Assembly (NCBI GenBank): GCA_900556545.1
Contig: USPE01000020.1
Location: 1 to 14,971 of the forward strand
DNA length: 14,971 nucleotides
Direction: 5' to 3'
Source of the DNA: an uncultured Peptococcaceae bacterium
GTDB taxonomy: Bacteria > Bacillota > Peptococcia > Peptococcales > Peptococcaceae
The translations under genes and the position numbers were made by a program. Below, piece by piece: positions 6,902 through 14,809 of the stretch; the first letter of the stretch is position 1; every line of letters begins with the position of its first letter. The notes below the pieces were generated by a model that saw nothing but the letters and a program-made list of their open reading frames with translations, made no database searches and had not been told where the DNA came from.

Positions 6902-8089
6902 TTAAGTGAAGTCCATGTCCTGGATATCATCGCACAGGTTAAAATATAATTCACCAAAAGTTTTACTATCATTTTCATTCCTGCGAATCCATTCCAGGAT
7001 CATGTATCTGGTAAATACAATGGCAGTATGGCTAACCATAGCGGTATAGCTGCGGCACTGAAACTCCGTTCCCAGTTTCATATAAGATTTGGATGCCTTG
7101 AAGAAGCATTCAATCGACCAACGGTTTCCGTAAATACGTACAATCTCAGAAGCAGACAAATTACAGTCTGTACTCAACAGATACAGACACTCACTTTGTT
7201 TATTATAATTACGAACAAAGACGAACTTTACCGGGATGCCGCTCTTGGTGGATACAAATAAGGAACCAAGAATATTTTTGGAATTTTCAATGTGCATAAA
7301 CTTCTGCAATTGTGGCAAAGTATAAAGTTGGCCATGATAAACATATCGTTGCTTTAACTGTTTCACCATCCCGATTACATCTATTCCGTTTTTCAGAATT
7401 TCCTGCAGCATCGGCTCTGTTGTGAACCAGGTATCCATGAGGACATAATCTGCATTAATTCCAGCATTTAAAGCTCTCTGAATAAGAAGAACAGCAGCTT
7501 CTGTTTTCCGGAGCATACTTTCTTTGCAGGCTTTGTAAGCATTTGAGCGGTGATCAATGGCGGCGGCTTCGTTATAACGATTCCTCTTAGTTGCTGAAGA
7601 AAGCATATTAAAACCAACGGGAATGAAACTGTAACCATCTGACCAACCAAGTGTCAAAAGAGTAAATCCCTTCTGAAACTTATTCTCAACATGGTCATAA
7701 ACTCTGGCAAGCAATTCTACTTTCTTGCTGCGGTTACGCTTGATGACGGAATCATCAAGTACCAGAACTTTCACACGTTCCGGACAGGTAAGGCTGTCAA
7801 AAGCAGTAATAATTTTCATAGCAAGTAAGAGTAGAAATTTACCCCAGTTATAGGAGGCTTCGCTTAGGAATCTATAATAAGTATTTTTCGATACAGCCTG
7901 TTCTTTATGTTTTGAGTTCAGAAATCGGAAAAGATTCTTTTCCCGGAAAACCAGCAAGAGTAAAAACTGAAATACTTCAAAAGCAGGAACGCCGCAAGAT
8001 TTTGTGATGTTGGCTTTTCGTAAGAGTTTTCCAATCTGTAGTTCCTTTAAAACATTAGAAAACTGATTTTGAGTATTTTCTTTTTTCAT
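6902..8089 (-). CDS. IS4-family DDE transposase
   Basis: A 395-residue DDE transposase. The catalytic residues are Asp112 or Asp113 in LVLDDSVIKR, Asp219 in LMDTWFT, and Glu327 in YGNRWSIECFFKASK. The last stretch gives the IS4-family signature Y-x2-R-x3-E-x6-K (Tyr320, Arg323, Glu327, Lys334). The frame is intact and of full length for the family, so the element may be active. There is no visible Shine-Dalgarno site before the ATG. A 9-bp inverted repeat (8101-8109 with 8141-8149) in its leader could further limit translation, a common restraint on transposases. The last residues (DIQDMDFT) are followed by a terminator inside the element. Confidence 0.92.
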   Translation of the reverse strand: MKKENTQNQFSNVLKELQIGKLLRKANITKSCGVPAFEVFQFLLLLVFREKNLFRFLNSKHKEQAVSKNTYYRFLSEASYNWGKFLLLLAMKIITAFDSLTCPERVKVLVLDDSVIKRNRSKKVELLARVYDHVENKFQKGFTLLTLGWSDGYSFIPVGFNMLSSATKRNRYNEAAAIDHRSNAYKACKESMLRKTEAAVLLIQRALNAGINADYVLMDTWFTTEPMLQEILKNGIDVIGMVKQLKQRYVYHGQLYTLPQLQKFMHIENSKNILGSLFVSTKSGIPVKFVFVRNYNKQSECLYLLSTDCNLSASEIVRIYGNRWSIECFFKASKSYMKLGTEFQCRSYTAMVSHTAIVFTRYMILEWIRRNENDSKTFGELYFNLCDDIQDMDFT

Positions 8090-8100
8090 TTTAGTATATC

Positions 8101-8149
8101 ATAAGTTCAGCACATCTTCTTTGGTTTTTTGGGTTTGAGGTGAACTTAT
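8101..8149 (-). repeat. Inverted repeat in the transposase leader
   Basis: ATAAGTTCA (8101-8109) and TGAACTTAT (8141-8149) are perfect inverted repeats 12-60 bases upstream of the transposase ATG. A TATAAT (on the minus strand at about 8149-8154) abuts it. It could form an mRNA hairpin or be a binding site. Confidence 0.5.
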
Positions 8150-8261
8150 TATACCAAAGTTTAGGTGTTATTTTTATGTCAATATGCTAATTTCAGTAGG
8201 AAATTCGCTTGATAAGTCGCTTTATAATTCTTTTTTTCGCCGGGAAAGTTGAGTTATACGT

Positions 8262-8299
8262 AAAAAAAGTGCCTCCTAATATAGATTTTTAAGAGGCAT
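8262..8299 (-). terminator. Terminator of the permease-arylsulfotransferase unit
   Basis: On the minus strand TGCCTC (8293-8298) pairs with GAGGCA (8270-8275), followed by a run of T's (8262-8268). It begins 13 bases after the gene's stop and ends 8 bases from the IS edge. Confidence 0.7.
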
Positions 8300-8311
8300 C
8301 TTTTTGTTATT

Positions 8312-9763
8312 CTATTGATTATTTTGTTTTTCACCGCCGTCTGTTAAAATATCTTCGGCATTTACACAGCTATCTGTTTTTTGTCCCCAACCGGTAGTAC
8401 CTGTTACAGATACAACACCATCGAAACCATAAGGTGCTGCACCAGGAAGACGAAAAGTGTTATTTTCAACTGGTTTGATAGCAATTTCATCTGGTTTTGG
8501 TAATTGAGGCACATAGTCATAAGGATAACGATAAGCACGATATACATATCCAGGTTTGGTGGTATATGGGTTAATATATTCCCAAACAATTTCATTTTTT
8601 GGTGTTACTTCAAAGAAACGACCTTCTGTACCTTCTGTAATAAAAGTATTTCCATTTGGTAGTCTTTGTGCAGAGCTAACCAATGGGCTATAAAACCAGT
8701 TGTTTTGAATAACTGCGGGATGTCCCATTTTAGTTGCGGAACATTCCCAAATAATTTCTAATGTAATAGGATCGATCTCAATTACACGAGAATAATCTCG
8801 AATGCTTGCTTTTAAACCAAAAGTACTGGTTTGTGATGGTGCACCATAGCCAGCCCACCCACCGTTATCAAAAATAAGAATATTGCCAGCACCAGGCAGA
8901 CCTTGTGGAATCATGTGCGCATGATGTTGCCCAATAATTGTGTTTAACATTCTTAATTCGCGGCTAACAGTGTAGTCTGGACCAATTTGCCAAACAATTT
9001 TCCCTGTCTCCTTTGAAAGAATGGCACAAATATTTGTTTCACGGCCATCAAAAATAATATTATCGGGATGGAATCTCTTGTCACCAGCATCGTACCATTT
9101 ATTAGGTCCCAAGACACTCATAGAGTTAATGTGCATCCAATCTCCGGTACCAACAGATTTAATGTTAGGATTGCGATTAATTACGTTTCTTGCTTCTTGG
9201 GAGAAACCAAATTCAGAGAAATGCTCATGGCAGTTCCAACGCCATATAATATTGCCTTCCCAATCAACTTCAATAATACAGTCATCTACCAGCATTCTTT
9301 CTGAAATACGATGGTCAATTACATTGTGGTGGCAGAGAATTAACGTATTTCCGTTATTTGTGCAACAGGTCATTCCGGGTACATAATAACCAACAGTGTT
9401 CCCTTCCCTTTGATAATCGTGATGCTGACGTGCCATCCACTGTGGTTTTTCACCTGGATCTTCAATATATTCTAATTTATCAAATTTCCATATAATATTA
9501 CCATCCCAATCGACTTGTACCAAATCTGTTTGGTCTTGGTAACCATAGCTTGTATTGCGAACCCCTAAGCTTCCAAGCACTTGACCACCGGGCAAAAGTT
9601 TATTGGGAAAACCATGTAGATCTTTCCACATGTGAACGACTTTTCCATTCATATCAATTAATACTGCACCATTTTCACGAGCTGGATAAAGTGTGTAACC
9701 GTTAAAACATTTTTCTGGTTGATAAATTGTTGTACCTGTTGGATGAATAGATGGATGTCCCAT
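8312..9763 (-). CDS. Arylsulfotransferase (ASST) family beta-propeller protein
   Basis: A 483-residue protein resembling bacterial arylsulfate sulfotransferases, which move a sulfuryl group from one phenol to another through a histidine intermediate. It shows repeated propeller-blade edges of the type D-x-x-G-x-I-x-W (WDGNIIW about 86-92, WEGNIIW 168-174, TGKIVW 253-258, ITLEIIW 333-339, NEIVWEY 390-396). Conserved-looking stretches are GDWMHINS (207-214), GQHHAHM (279-285), ILIFDNGG (295-302) and SSAQRLPNGN (363-372). His211, His280, His281, His283 and Arg367 are candidate active-site residues. Unlike the characterised periplasmic enzymes it has no signal peptide, and no DsbL/DsbI-like partner is nearby. 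AGGAGG lies 7 bases before the ATG. The DASS permease gene precedes it by 28 bp. Family call fairly sure; true sulfotransferase activity is inferred. Confidence 0.75.
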   Translation of the reverse strand: MGHPSIHPTGTTIYQPEKCFNGYTLYPARENGAVLIDMNGKVVHMWKDLHGFPNKLLPGGQVLGSLGVRNTSYGYQDQTDLVQVDWDGNIIWKFDKLEYIEDPGEKPQWMARQHHDYQREGNTVGYYVPGMTCCTNNGNTLILCHHNVIDHRISERMLVDDCIIEVDWEGNIIWRWNCHEHFSEFGFSQEARNVINRNPNIKSVGTGDWMHINSMSVLGPNKWYDAGDKRFHPDNIIFDGRETNICAILSKETGKIVWQIGPDYTVSRELRMLNTIIGQHHAHMIPQGLPGAGNILIFDNGGWAGYGAPSQTSTFGLKASIRDYSRVIEIDPITLEIIWECSATKMGHPAVIQNNWFYSPLVSSAQRLPNGNTFITEGTEGRFFEVTPKNEIVWEYINPYTTKPGYVYRAYRYPYDYVPQLPKPDEIAIKPVENNTFRLPGAAPYGFDGVVSVTGTTGWGQKTDSCVNAEDILTDGGEKQNNQ

Positions 9764-9791
9764 GAAAATACCTCCTAGAAAATATGAAGTG

Positions 9792-11267
9792 TTAGGCTAT
9801 TAGGCCAAATAAGAATAACGAAACAACATAACCTACTGTGCAAAAAGAGATAACAATCCAGAGTGCAAAAGGAATTCCTAATTTTAAAATTTCTTTTGGT
9901 GTGAACCATTCACGATTGCCGTATAACATTCCGGCATAAGGTGAAGCTGCTGGTGTTAAAAAAGCTAAGTATAGACATAAAAGTGAAACAGCCGCAATGG
10001 CAGGAGCAGCATTTGCAGAAATTCCTACCTCTGCTGCATATGTGCCCCAAATAGGCATGATGATAGAGGCGCAAACAAAGTTATTAGCAAAATTAGTAAT
10101 TAGGAAACTGAATACGATAAGAATACAGGCTGCACCTAATTGACCATGTCCGCTTAAAATTGGACCAACTGTATTCATAATTAATGGCTTAATACCTGTC
10201 ACTTCATCTGTTAAGGCGTTAGACATCATGATTGCAATGATAACTAGCATTAATACACCCCAGTTAATATGTTTTGCAGCAACTGCTTTGAAATTTAAAA
10301 CAGGCTTACCATCCAGTCGCAAAATACAGCAAAAGATGACCCAAACAATTGTAATACCATATGTGCCAAACTTATTCAAAAAAGCAACAATGGCGAGTTT
10401 AGGATCCAGTACAGTAGGAACTAAAATGTTCAAAATATACAGGAAACAAAGTGCGAGATAGAATTTTTGAGTAGCTGTCATCGGAGATAGAGGATCCTTT
10501 TTGAAATAATCTACTGTAAATGTTTTCATACGGGATACATCGCACCGATAAACAAATTTACATAAAAGTTGTAATCCCAAAATTAAGATAGCGACCATAA
10601 TAACATCCAAAAGGATAAACATCATAAAGTTCAAGCTGCCACCGTAAGCTACTTCAAAAGCTTGGATCAAACCTAACTTTGAACCTCGGAATGGAATGGT
10701 AATTTGACCTAAAATGGAACCAATAAAAGCTGAAAATACAAAATATTTAGAGAAAGAATCCTTATTTGTATAGTTTAATTCCTCTAAAATAGCATAGGCC
10801 AAAGGCCAAGATAACATTAGTGCCGAAAATGTATTTGTTAAGGCAGAAACAACGAAAATACCAAAAGTAAAAATGAAACAGAAAACGTATGGGCGTCCAT
10901 TACTGATTTTCCTAGTTAAAAACCATCGAGCAATATATTTTGAAACGCCTGATTCAATAACGCCTCCAAATAAAATCATAGAAAAAAGTACTAATACAAC
11001 AGTTGTATTTCCAAAACCACTTTGAATTGTAGCTCCGATACCTTTACTGTAACCGGATAATCCTATTGCAATAAGTGCCAGTAAACTGGACCATGTAGTT
11101 TCTACGGTAGACCACAAGTAAATAACACCAATAAATATGAAAAGAATTTTCATACCAACTTCAGTCACTGTTGCAAATGGTGGAATCCACCAACCGGAAA
11201 ACATTAAAATAATTCCAATTATGATGTGGATGTATGTGCTCTTTTTTGGAGATTTTTGTTCTGACAT
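9792..11267 (-). CDS. SLC13/DASS family anion permease (paralogue 2)
   Basis: A 491-residue inner-membrane carrier with about 11-12 hydrophobic segments, similar in plan to the permease at 939-2408. Its first hairpin signature is LTNTFSA at about 143-149 (close to the family SNT), the second FANNF at about 393-397, and LTPAASP near 437 occupies the place of the family ATP motif. The start at 11267 (MSEQKSPKK) has AGAGGTG 7 bases upstream; an earlier in-frame ATG at 11330 lies before that site and is unlikely. It is the first gene of a two-gene unit with the arylsulfotransferase-like gene, so it may import the sulfate ester or the acceptor that the enzyme uses. Divergent from dnaX. Confidence 0.85.
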   Translation of the reverse strand: MSEQKSPKKSTYIHIIIGIILMFSGWWIPPFATVTEVGMKILFIFIGVIYLWSTVETTWSSLLALIAIGLSGYSKGIGATIQSGFGNTTVVLVLFSMILFGGVIESGVSKYIARWFLTRKISNGRPYVFCFIFTFGIFVVSALTNTFSALMLSWPLAYAILEELNYTNKDSFSKYFVFSAFIGSILGQITIPFRGSKLGLIQAFEVAYGGSLNFMMFILLDVIMVAILILGLQLLCKFVYRCDVSRMKTFTVDYFKKDPLSPMTATQKFYLALCFLYILNILVPTVLDPKLAIVAFLNKFGTYGITIVWVIFCCILRLDGKPVLNFKAVAAKHINWGVLMLVIIAIMMSNALTDEVTGIKPLIMNTVGPILSGHGQLGAACILIVFSFLITNFANNFVCASIIMPIWGTYAAEVGISANAAPAIAAVSLLCLYLAFLTPAASPYAGMLYGNREWFTPKEILKLGIPFALWIVISFCTVGYVVSLFLFGLIA

Positions 11268-11535
11268 AGTGAACACCTCTTTATAGTTGTTTTGATATGC
11301 ATGCAATATCTTATGTATTAAGATTAACATATTGTAATTTGTGAGTGGAATAACATAAGTTATCTTTTTTCATTATATTTATAAAAAAAGATGTAATAAA
11401 GAAAATAATTTTATGAAATTAATATATTCGTTTATAAAAACTTCTGTTTGGGAATGGCAGAGAAAAGAGGTTGTTTCCTGCCCTTTCTGCGTGCTATAAT
11501 AATACGAAATGAGTAAATAGAAAAGAGGTGCTGTT
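11268..11535. other. Divergent regulatory region between permease and dnaX
   Basis: This AT-rich region holds the permease leader on the minus side and the dnaX promoter on the plus side. Near the permease there is an imperfect palindrome GATATGCATGCAATATC (11294-11310), and further up ATAAC-ATAA-GTTAT (11350-11363). The 8-mer TGCAATAT (11302-11309) recurs upstream of the hydrolase gene at 4592-4599, in the same orientation and at a similar distance from the start. I cannot define a convincing permease promoter. Confidence 0.4.
11471..11500 (+). promoter_or_regulatory. dnaX promoter
   Basis: TTGTTT (11471-11476), an 18-base spacer, then a perfect TATAAT (11495-11500). The start would fall about 30 bases before the dnaX ATG. 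Confidence 0.7.
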
Positions 11536-13068
11536 ATGAGCTATCGCGCTCTGTATCGTGTGTTCCGGCCACAGACCTTTGCAGAGGTACGGGGGCAGGA
11601 GCATATTAGCACTACATTGAAAAATGCAATTTTAACAGAACGACTGGCGCATGCCTATTTGTTTTGCGGGCCCAGAGGAACCGGTAAAACCAGTTCGGCT
11701 AAGATATTGGCTAAAGCGGTAAACTGTTTGGATTTGCAGGACGGTGAGCCATGCAATCAGTGCGCTAATTGTCGAGCGATTAATGAAGAAAATTTTCTGG
11801 ACGTACTGGAGATTGACGCAGCAAGCAACCGCGGGATTGATGAGATCCGTGACTTGCGTGATAAGGTGCGGTTTGCGCCATCGCAGGGAAAACGGAAAGT
11901 GTATATTATAGACGAAGTTCATATGCTGACCAATGAGGCCTTTAATGCGCTGCTGAAAACATTAGAGGAGCCGCCGGCTCATGTGTTGTTTATTTTGGCT
12001 ACCACAGAGCCGCAAAAAATACCGTTGACCATTATGTCCCGTTGCCAGCGTTTCGATTTTCGTAAAATTAATACAGACGAGATTCGCAATCATTTATCAG
12101 ATATTGTCAATGAGGAGCAAGTAGAAATCTCTGATGATGCGCTGAATGCCATCGCTCGCAAAGCCGCCGGCGGTATGCGGGATGCTATCAGTGTATTGGA
12201 TCAGTGTATTGCTTTCGCTGGCAGCCGCATTGAATTGCAGCATGTGGAGCTGGTGTTGGGAACAGTCAGCGAAGAGGATACCGCGGCATTGATAGATGCT
12301 GTGATACAACAAGATTACGGGCAGCTGTTCTTATCATTGCATGATTTTGTACAGCGTGGAAAAGATATCAAGCAAATTCTGCGAGATTGCATTCAATACT
12401 GCCGTCAACTATTGTTGTTAAAAGTGGCGCCCAAGGAGCAGCTGATCGATTTATCGCCGGATGGTATTGGCAAAGCCAAGGAGCAGGCAAAGGTGTTGCC
12501 TGCGGAATTTTTGGGCCGTATGGTTCATCGCTTGTCTGATGCTGAAAAGGACTTGCGGTATTCTAATCAGTCGCAGATTTTGTTGGAAACTGCTTTTGTT
12601 GATTTGATGATACAAGGTCTGGAACCGGTGATGCAGCCGCAGGCTGATGTGGTTGTGCAGAAAAAAGCTGCTGCGGCATCAAAACCAGCGCAGAAGGAAG
12701 CAGAATCAAAGCCGGTGCAAAAGCTGATTGCCAGCGAAGCGCTTTTGCAGCAATGGGCAGAGGTTATGAATCAAATTAAGAGTAAGAGTGTAAAACTGCA
12801 TGCCTTTCTGGCAGAAGCCAAACCGGCAGCGTTTCAGGATGGAGAGCTGATTTTGCGGTTTCAGCATCAGTTTAAATTTCATTACAATACAGTAAGCCAG
12901 GAAGAAAATCTGCGCATGATTGGGCAGATTGTACAACAATTAACTGGAAAACCGGCGAAAGTAGTTGCAGAGCTGGAAAATGAGAATGGCCATATTAAGC
13001 AGGAATTGACCTTGGTAGATGAGGCCAGAAAATTGTTTGGCGATGTGCCGATAGAGATAAAAGAGTGA
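11536..13068 (+). CDS. dnaX: DNA polymerase III subunits gamma/tau
   Basis: A 510-residue AAA+ ATPase of the DNA polymerase III clamp loader, which opens and loads the sliding clamp. Visible are Walker A GPRGTGKTS (45-53), the zinc-binding cysteines Cys64, Cys73, Cys76 and Cys79, Walker B with IIDEVHM (124-130), and SRC (168-170) with the arginine finger. The C-terminal tau-type region follows an Ala/Lys-rich linker at about 370-395. A run of six A's (12661-12666) lies at that linker but is in the wrong phase for the classic A-AAA-AAG shift signal, so a separate gamma product is not shown. AGAGGTG precedes the ATG. It starts the dnaX-ybaB-recR unit, a standard Firmicutes order. Confidence 0.97.
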   Translation: MSYRALYRVFRPQTFAEVRGQEHISTTLKNAILTERLAHAYLFCGPRGTGKTSSAKILAKAVNCLDLQDGEPCNQCANCRAINEENFLDVLEIDAASNRGIDEIRDLRDKVRFAPSQGKRKVYIIDEVHMLTNEAFNALLKTLEEPPAHVLFILATTEPQKIPLTIMSRCQRFDFRKINTDEIRNHLSDIVNEEQVEISDDALNAIARKAAGGMRDAISVLDQCIAFAGSRIELQHVELVLGTVSEEDTAALIDAVIQQDYGQLFLSLHDFVQRGKDIKQILRDCIQYCRQLLLLKVAPKEQLIDLSPDGIGKAKEQAKVLPAEFLGRMVHRLSDAEKDLRYSNQSQILLETAFVDLMIQGLEPVMQPQADVVVQKKAAAASKPAQKEAESKPVQKLIASEALLQQWAEVMNQIKSKSVKLHAFLAEAKPAAFQDGELILRFQHQFKFHYNTVSQEENLRMIGQIVQQLTGKPAKVVAELENENGHIKQELTLVDEARKLFGDVPIEIKE

Positions 13069-13109
13069 TGGAAAAAGGATTTTTTCTTTTGGTCCAGAAC
13101 ATAGATACA

Positions 13110-13138
13110 CTGAATGCAGAAAATATTTTTCTGTTCAG
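13110..13138 (+). other. Hairpin between dnaX and ybaB
   Basis: CTGAA (13110-13114) with TTCAG (13134-13138) encloses CAGAAAA (13117-13123) with TTTTCTG (13127-13133). There is no following T run, so it is more likely an mRNA processing or stability hairpin than a terminator. Confidence 0.4.
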
Positions 13139-13219
13139 ATAAATAAACAATGATGCTGCTTTTCTGTGATATTGGTAGAAGTGCAGAGCAGCGGTTCTAT
13201 TTTGAGGAGGATTTTTAAA

Positions 13220-13546
13220 ATGGGTGCAAATATGCAGAAGATGATGAAACAAATGCAGCAGATGCAAACAAAAATGGCGAAAATGCAGGAAGAGTTGGCA
13301 CAAACCCCGGTAGAAGCTACTGCTGGCGGCGGTGTTGTGAAGGTTGTGGTAAACGGTGCAAATGAGGTGCTGTCAGTAGAAATCAATCCAGAAGTACTGG
13401 ATCCGGACGATCCGGAAATGGTACAGGACTTGGTTATGGCTGCTGTTAATGAAGCACTGCGGAAAGCACAGGATATGGTAAACAGTGAAATGGGTAAACT
13501 GACAGCCGGTATCAAAATGCCGGGTGGTATGGGTGGTCTGTTTTAA
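13220..13546 (+). CDS. YbaB/EbfC family nucleoid-associated protein
   Basis: A 108-residue DNA-binding protein of the YbaB/EbfC family, commonly encoded between dnaX and recR. It begins with a Met/Gln-rich helix (MGANMQKMMKQMQQMQTKMA), followed by the conserved core around VEATAGGGVVKVVVNG and a later DPEMVQDLVMAAVNEAL, and ends in a Gly/Met-rich tail (MPGGMGGLF). It is thought to bind DNA as a dimer and may help recombination repair. The start at 13220 has GAGGAGG 9 bases upstream; an earlier in-frame ATG at 13166 has none. Its stop overlaps the recR start by one base, which points to translational coupling. Confidence 0.95.
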   Translation: MGANMQKMMKQMQQMQTKMAKMQEELAQTPVEATAGGGVVKVVVNGANEVLSVEINPEVLDPDDPEMVQDLVMAAVNEALRKAQDMVNSEMGKLTAGIKMPGGMGGLF

Positions 13547-14145
13547 TGAATGGTTATTCGGATGCGTTGGGCAATCTGGTAGAGCAGTTGGCAAAGCTGC
13601 CGGGGATTGGACGAAAATCAGCGCAGAGGCTTGCCTTTCACATATTAAAGCAGTCGGACAAAGAGGCTCGTTTATTGGCAGAGGCAATTTTGGAGGCAAA
13701 AGAAAAGATTCATTATTGCAGTTTGTGCTATAATCTGACCGACCGTGAGTTGTGCCCAATTTGCAGTAATCCCAACAGAGATAGTTCTGTGCTTTGTGTG
13801 GTGGAAGATTCGCGGGATGTGATGGCATTGGAGCGAGCTAACCAGTTTCATGGTTTGTATCATGTATTGCACGGGGCGATATCACCTATGGATGGAATCG
13901 GGCCGGAGCAGCTCAAAATAAAAGAGTTGCTGCAGCGTTTACAGGAACATCCGGCGCAGGAAGTTATTATTGCTACCAACACCAGCATTGAAGGGGAAGC
14001 CACTGCCATGTATTTGAGTAATTTGCTGAAACCGCTGGGTATAAAAGTGACCCGTATTGCCCAAGGATTGCCGGTGGGCGGCGATATTCAGTATGCTGAT
14101 GAAGTGACTCTGGCGCGGGCCTTTGAAGGCCGCTGGGAAATTTAG
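13546..14145 (+). CDS. recR: Recombination mediator protein RecR
   Basis: A 199-residue protein of usual length for RecR, which acts with RecO (and RecF) to load RecA on gaps. It has the helix-hairpin-helix LPGIGRKSAQR (18-28), a zinc finger with Cys58, Cys61, Cys70 and Cys73, and a Toprim domain starting at about 83 (VLCVVEDSRD, later IIATNTSIEGEATA), ending VGGDIQYADEVTLARAFEGR. The ATG overlaps the ybaB stop (TAATG). A terminator follows at 14241-14270, closing the dnaX-ybaB-recR unit. Confidence 0.97.
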   Translation: MNGYSDALGNLVEQLAKLPGIGRKSAQRLAFHILKQSDKEARLLAEAILEAKEKIHYCSLCYNLTDRELCPICSNPNRDSSVLCVVEDSRDVMALERANQFHGLYHVLHGAISPMDGIGPEQLKIKELLQRLQEHPAQEVIIATNTSIEGEATAMYLSNLLKPLGIKVTRIAQGLPVGGDIQYADEVTLARAFEGRWEI

Positions 14146-14240
14146 AGCGTTGCGTTTTACGCAGTATATGATTGGTTTAGTTGCAGTATTGACGGCAAGT
14201 ATATAGTTGATGTTGTCATAATGTGTAAGAGGAATACCGT
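14146..14240. other. Intergenic stretch after recR
   Basis: Nothing recognisable apart from a TTGACG at about 14194 without a well-spaced -10. Confidence 0.4.
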
Positions 14241-14270
14241 ACAGGGTGATTTTGATTGCCCTGTTTTTTT
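14241..14270 (+). terminator. Rho-independent terminator after recR
   Basis: ACAGGG (14241-14246) pairs with CCCTGT (14259-14264), followed by seven T's (14264-14270). It separates the recR unit from rlmH. Confidence 0.8.
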
Positions 14271-14329
14271 ATACAGAAATTTATTTTACTATTACTTTGA
14301 TATTCATGTGGCAGAGGAGGAAAATTATT

Positions 14330-14809
14330 TTGAAATTTCAGATTATTACAGTGGGTAAACTGAAAGAAAAATATTTAAAAGATGGAATTGCAGAATATCT
14401 CAAACGGCTGCAGCGTTATGCTGTGGTGGAAATTGCAGAGGTGCCTGATGAGCAGACACCTGATGGTGCATCAGCAGCGGAAGAACAACAGATTAAAGTA
14501 AAAGAAGCGCAACGCATTCAAAAATATATCAAAGAAGATACCTATCTGATTGCTCTGGCCATTGAAGGAAAGATGTTTACATCAGAGCAATTGGCACAAC
14601 AGATTGATAAGTTGGCGTTGGATGGTAAAAGTCATGTAACTATGGTGATTGGCGGCTCTCTGGGGCTGGATGAAAGTATTTTAAAACAGGCTGATTTATT
14701 GCTGTCCTTTTCTAAGATGACATTTCCTCATCAATTGATGCGATTGATTTTGGTGGAGCAGTTATACCGCAGCTATCGCATTATTAAAGGGGAACCGTAT
14801 CATAAATAA
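14330..14809 (+). CDS. rlmH: 23S rRNA pseudouridine-1915 N3-methyltransferase RlmH
   Basis: A 159-residue SPOUT-class enzyme that methylates pseudouridine 1915 in helix 69 of 23S rRNA on assembled ribosomes. It shows the N-terminal FQIITVGKLKEKYLK, the cofactor-binding knot with MVIGGSLGLDE, and the typical end LVEQLYRSYRIIKGEPYHK. The start is a TTG at 14330, with GAGGAGG (14314-14320) 9 bases before it. This gives 159 residues, the usual length in Firmicutes; the earlier in-frame ATG at 14246 falls inside the terminator hairpin and would add 28 hydrophobic residues. Own promoter not clear; it may lie between 14271 and 14310 or the gene may depend on readthrough. Confidence 0.95.
   Translation: MKFQIITVGKLKEKYLKDGIAEYLKRLQRYAVVEIAEVPDEQTPDGASAAEEQQIKVKEAQRIQKYIKEDTYLIALAIEGKMFTSEQLAQQIDKLALDGKSHVTMVIGGSLGLDESILKQADLLLSFSKMTFPHQLMRLILVEQLYRSYRIIKGEPYHK

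Larger units (their letters stand above)
6747..8254 (-). mobile_element. IS4-family insertion sequence, complete, 1508 bp
   Basis: The element is bounded by 21-bp terminal inverted repeats beginning ACTCAACTTTCCC (6747-6767 and, inverted, 8234-8254), matching at 19 of 21 positions. It contains one transposase gene on the minus strand that fills most of its length, as is usual for IS4-family elements. No target-site duplication is apparent: the flanking bases TAAATAATTT and TATACGTAAA do not match. It sits between the 3' ends of the coiled-coil gene and the arylsulfotransferase-like gene. Confidence 0.85.

Noticed and set aside
12661..12666. Six-A run in dnaX at the gamma/tau linker as a programmed frameshift site
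   Set aside because: The reading frame is AAA-AAA and not A-AAA-AAG, six A's are short for slippage, and the shifted frames run on for 20-30 codons, so evidence is insufficient.
13373..13828. A 151-residue minus-strand open frame over ybaB and recR
   Set aside because: Antisense to two recognised housekeeping genes; composition typical of a shadow frame.
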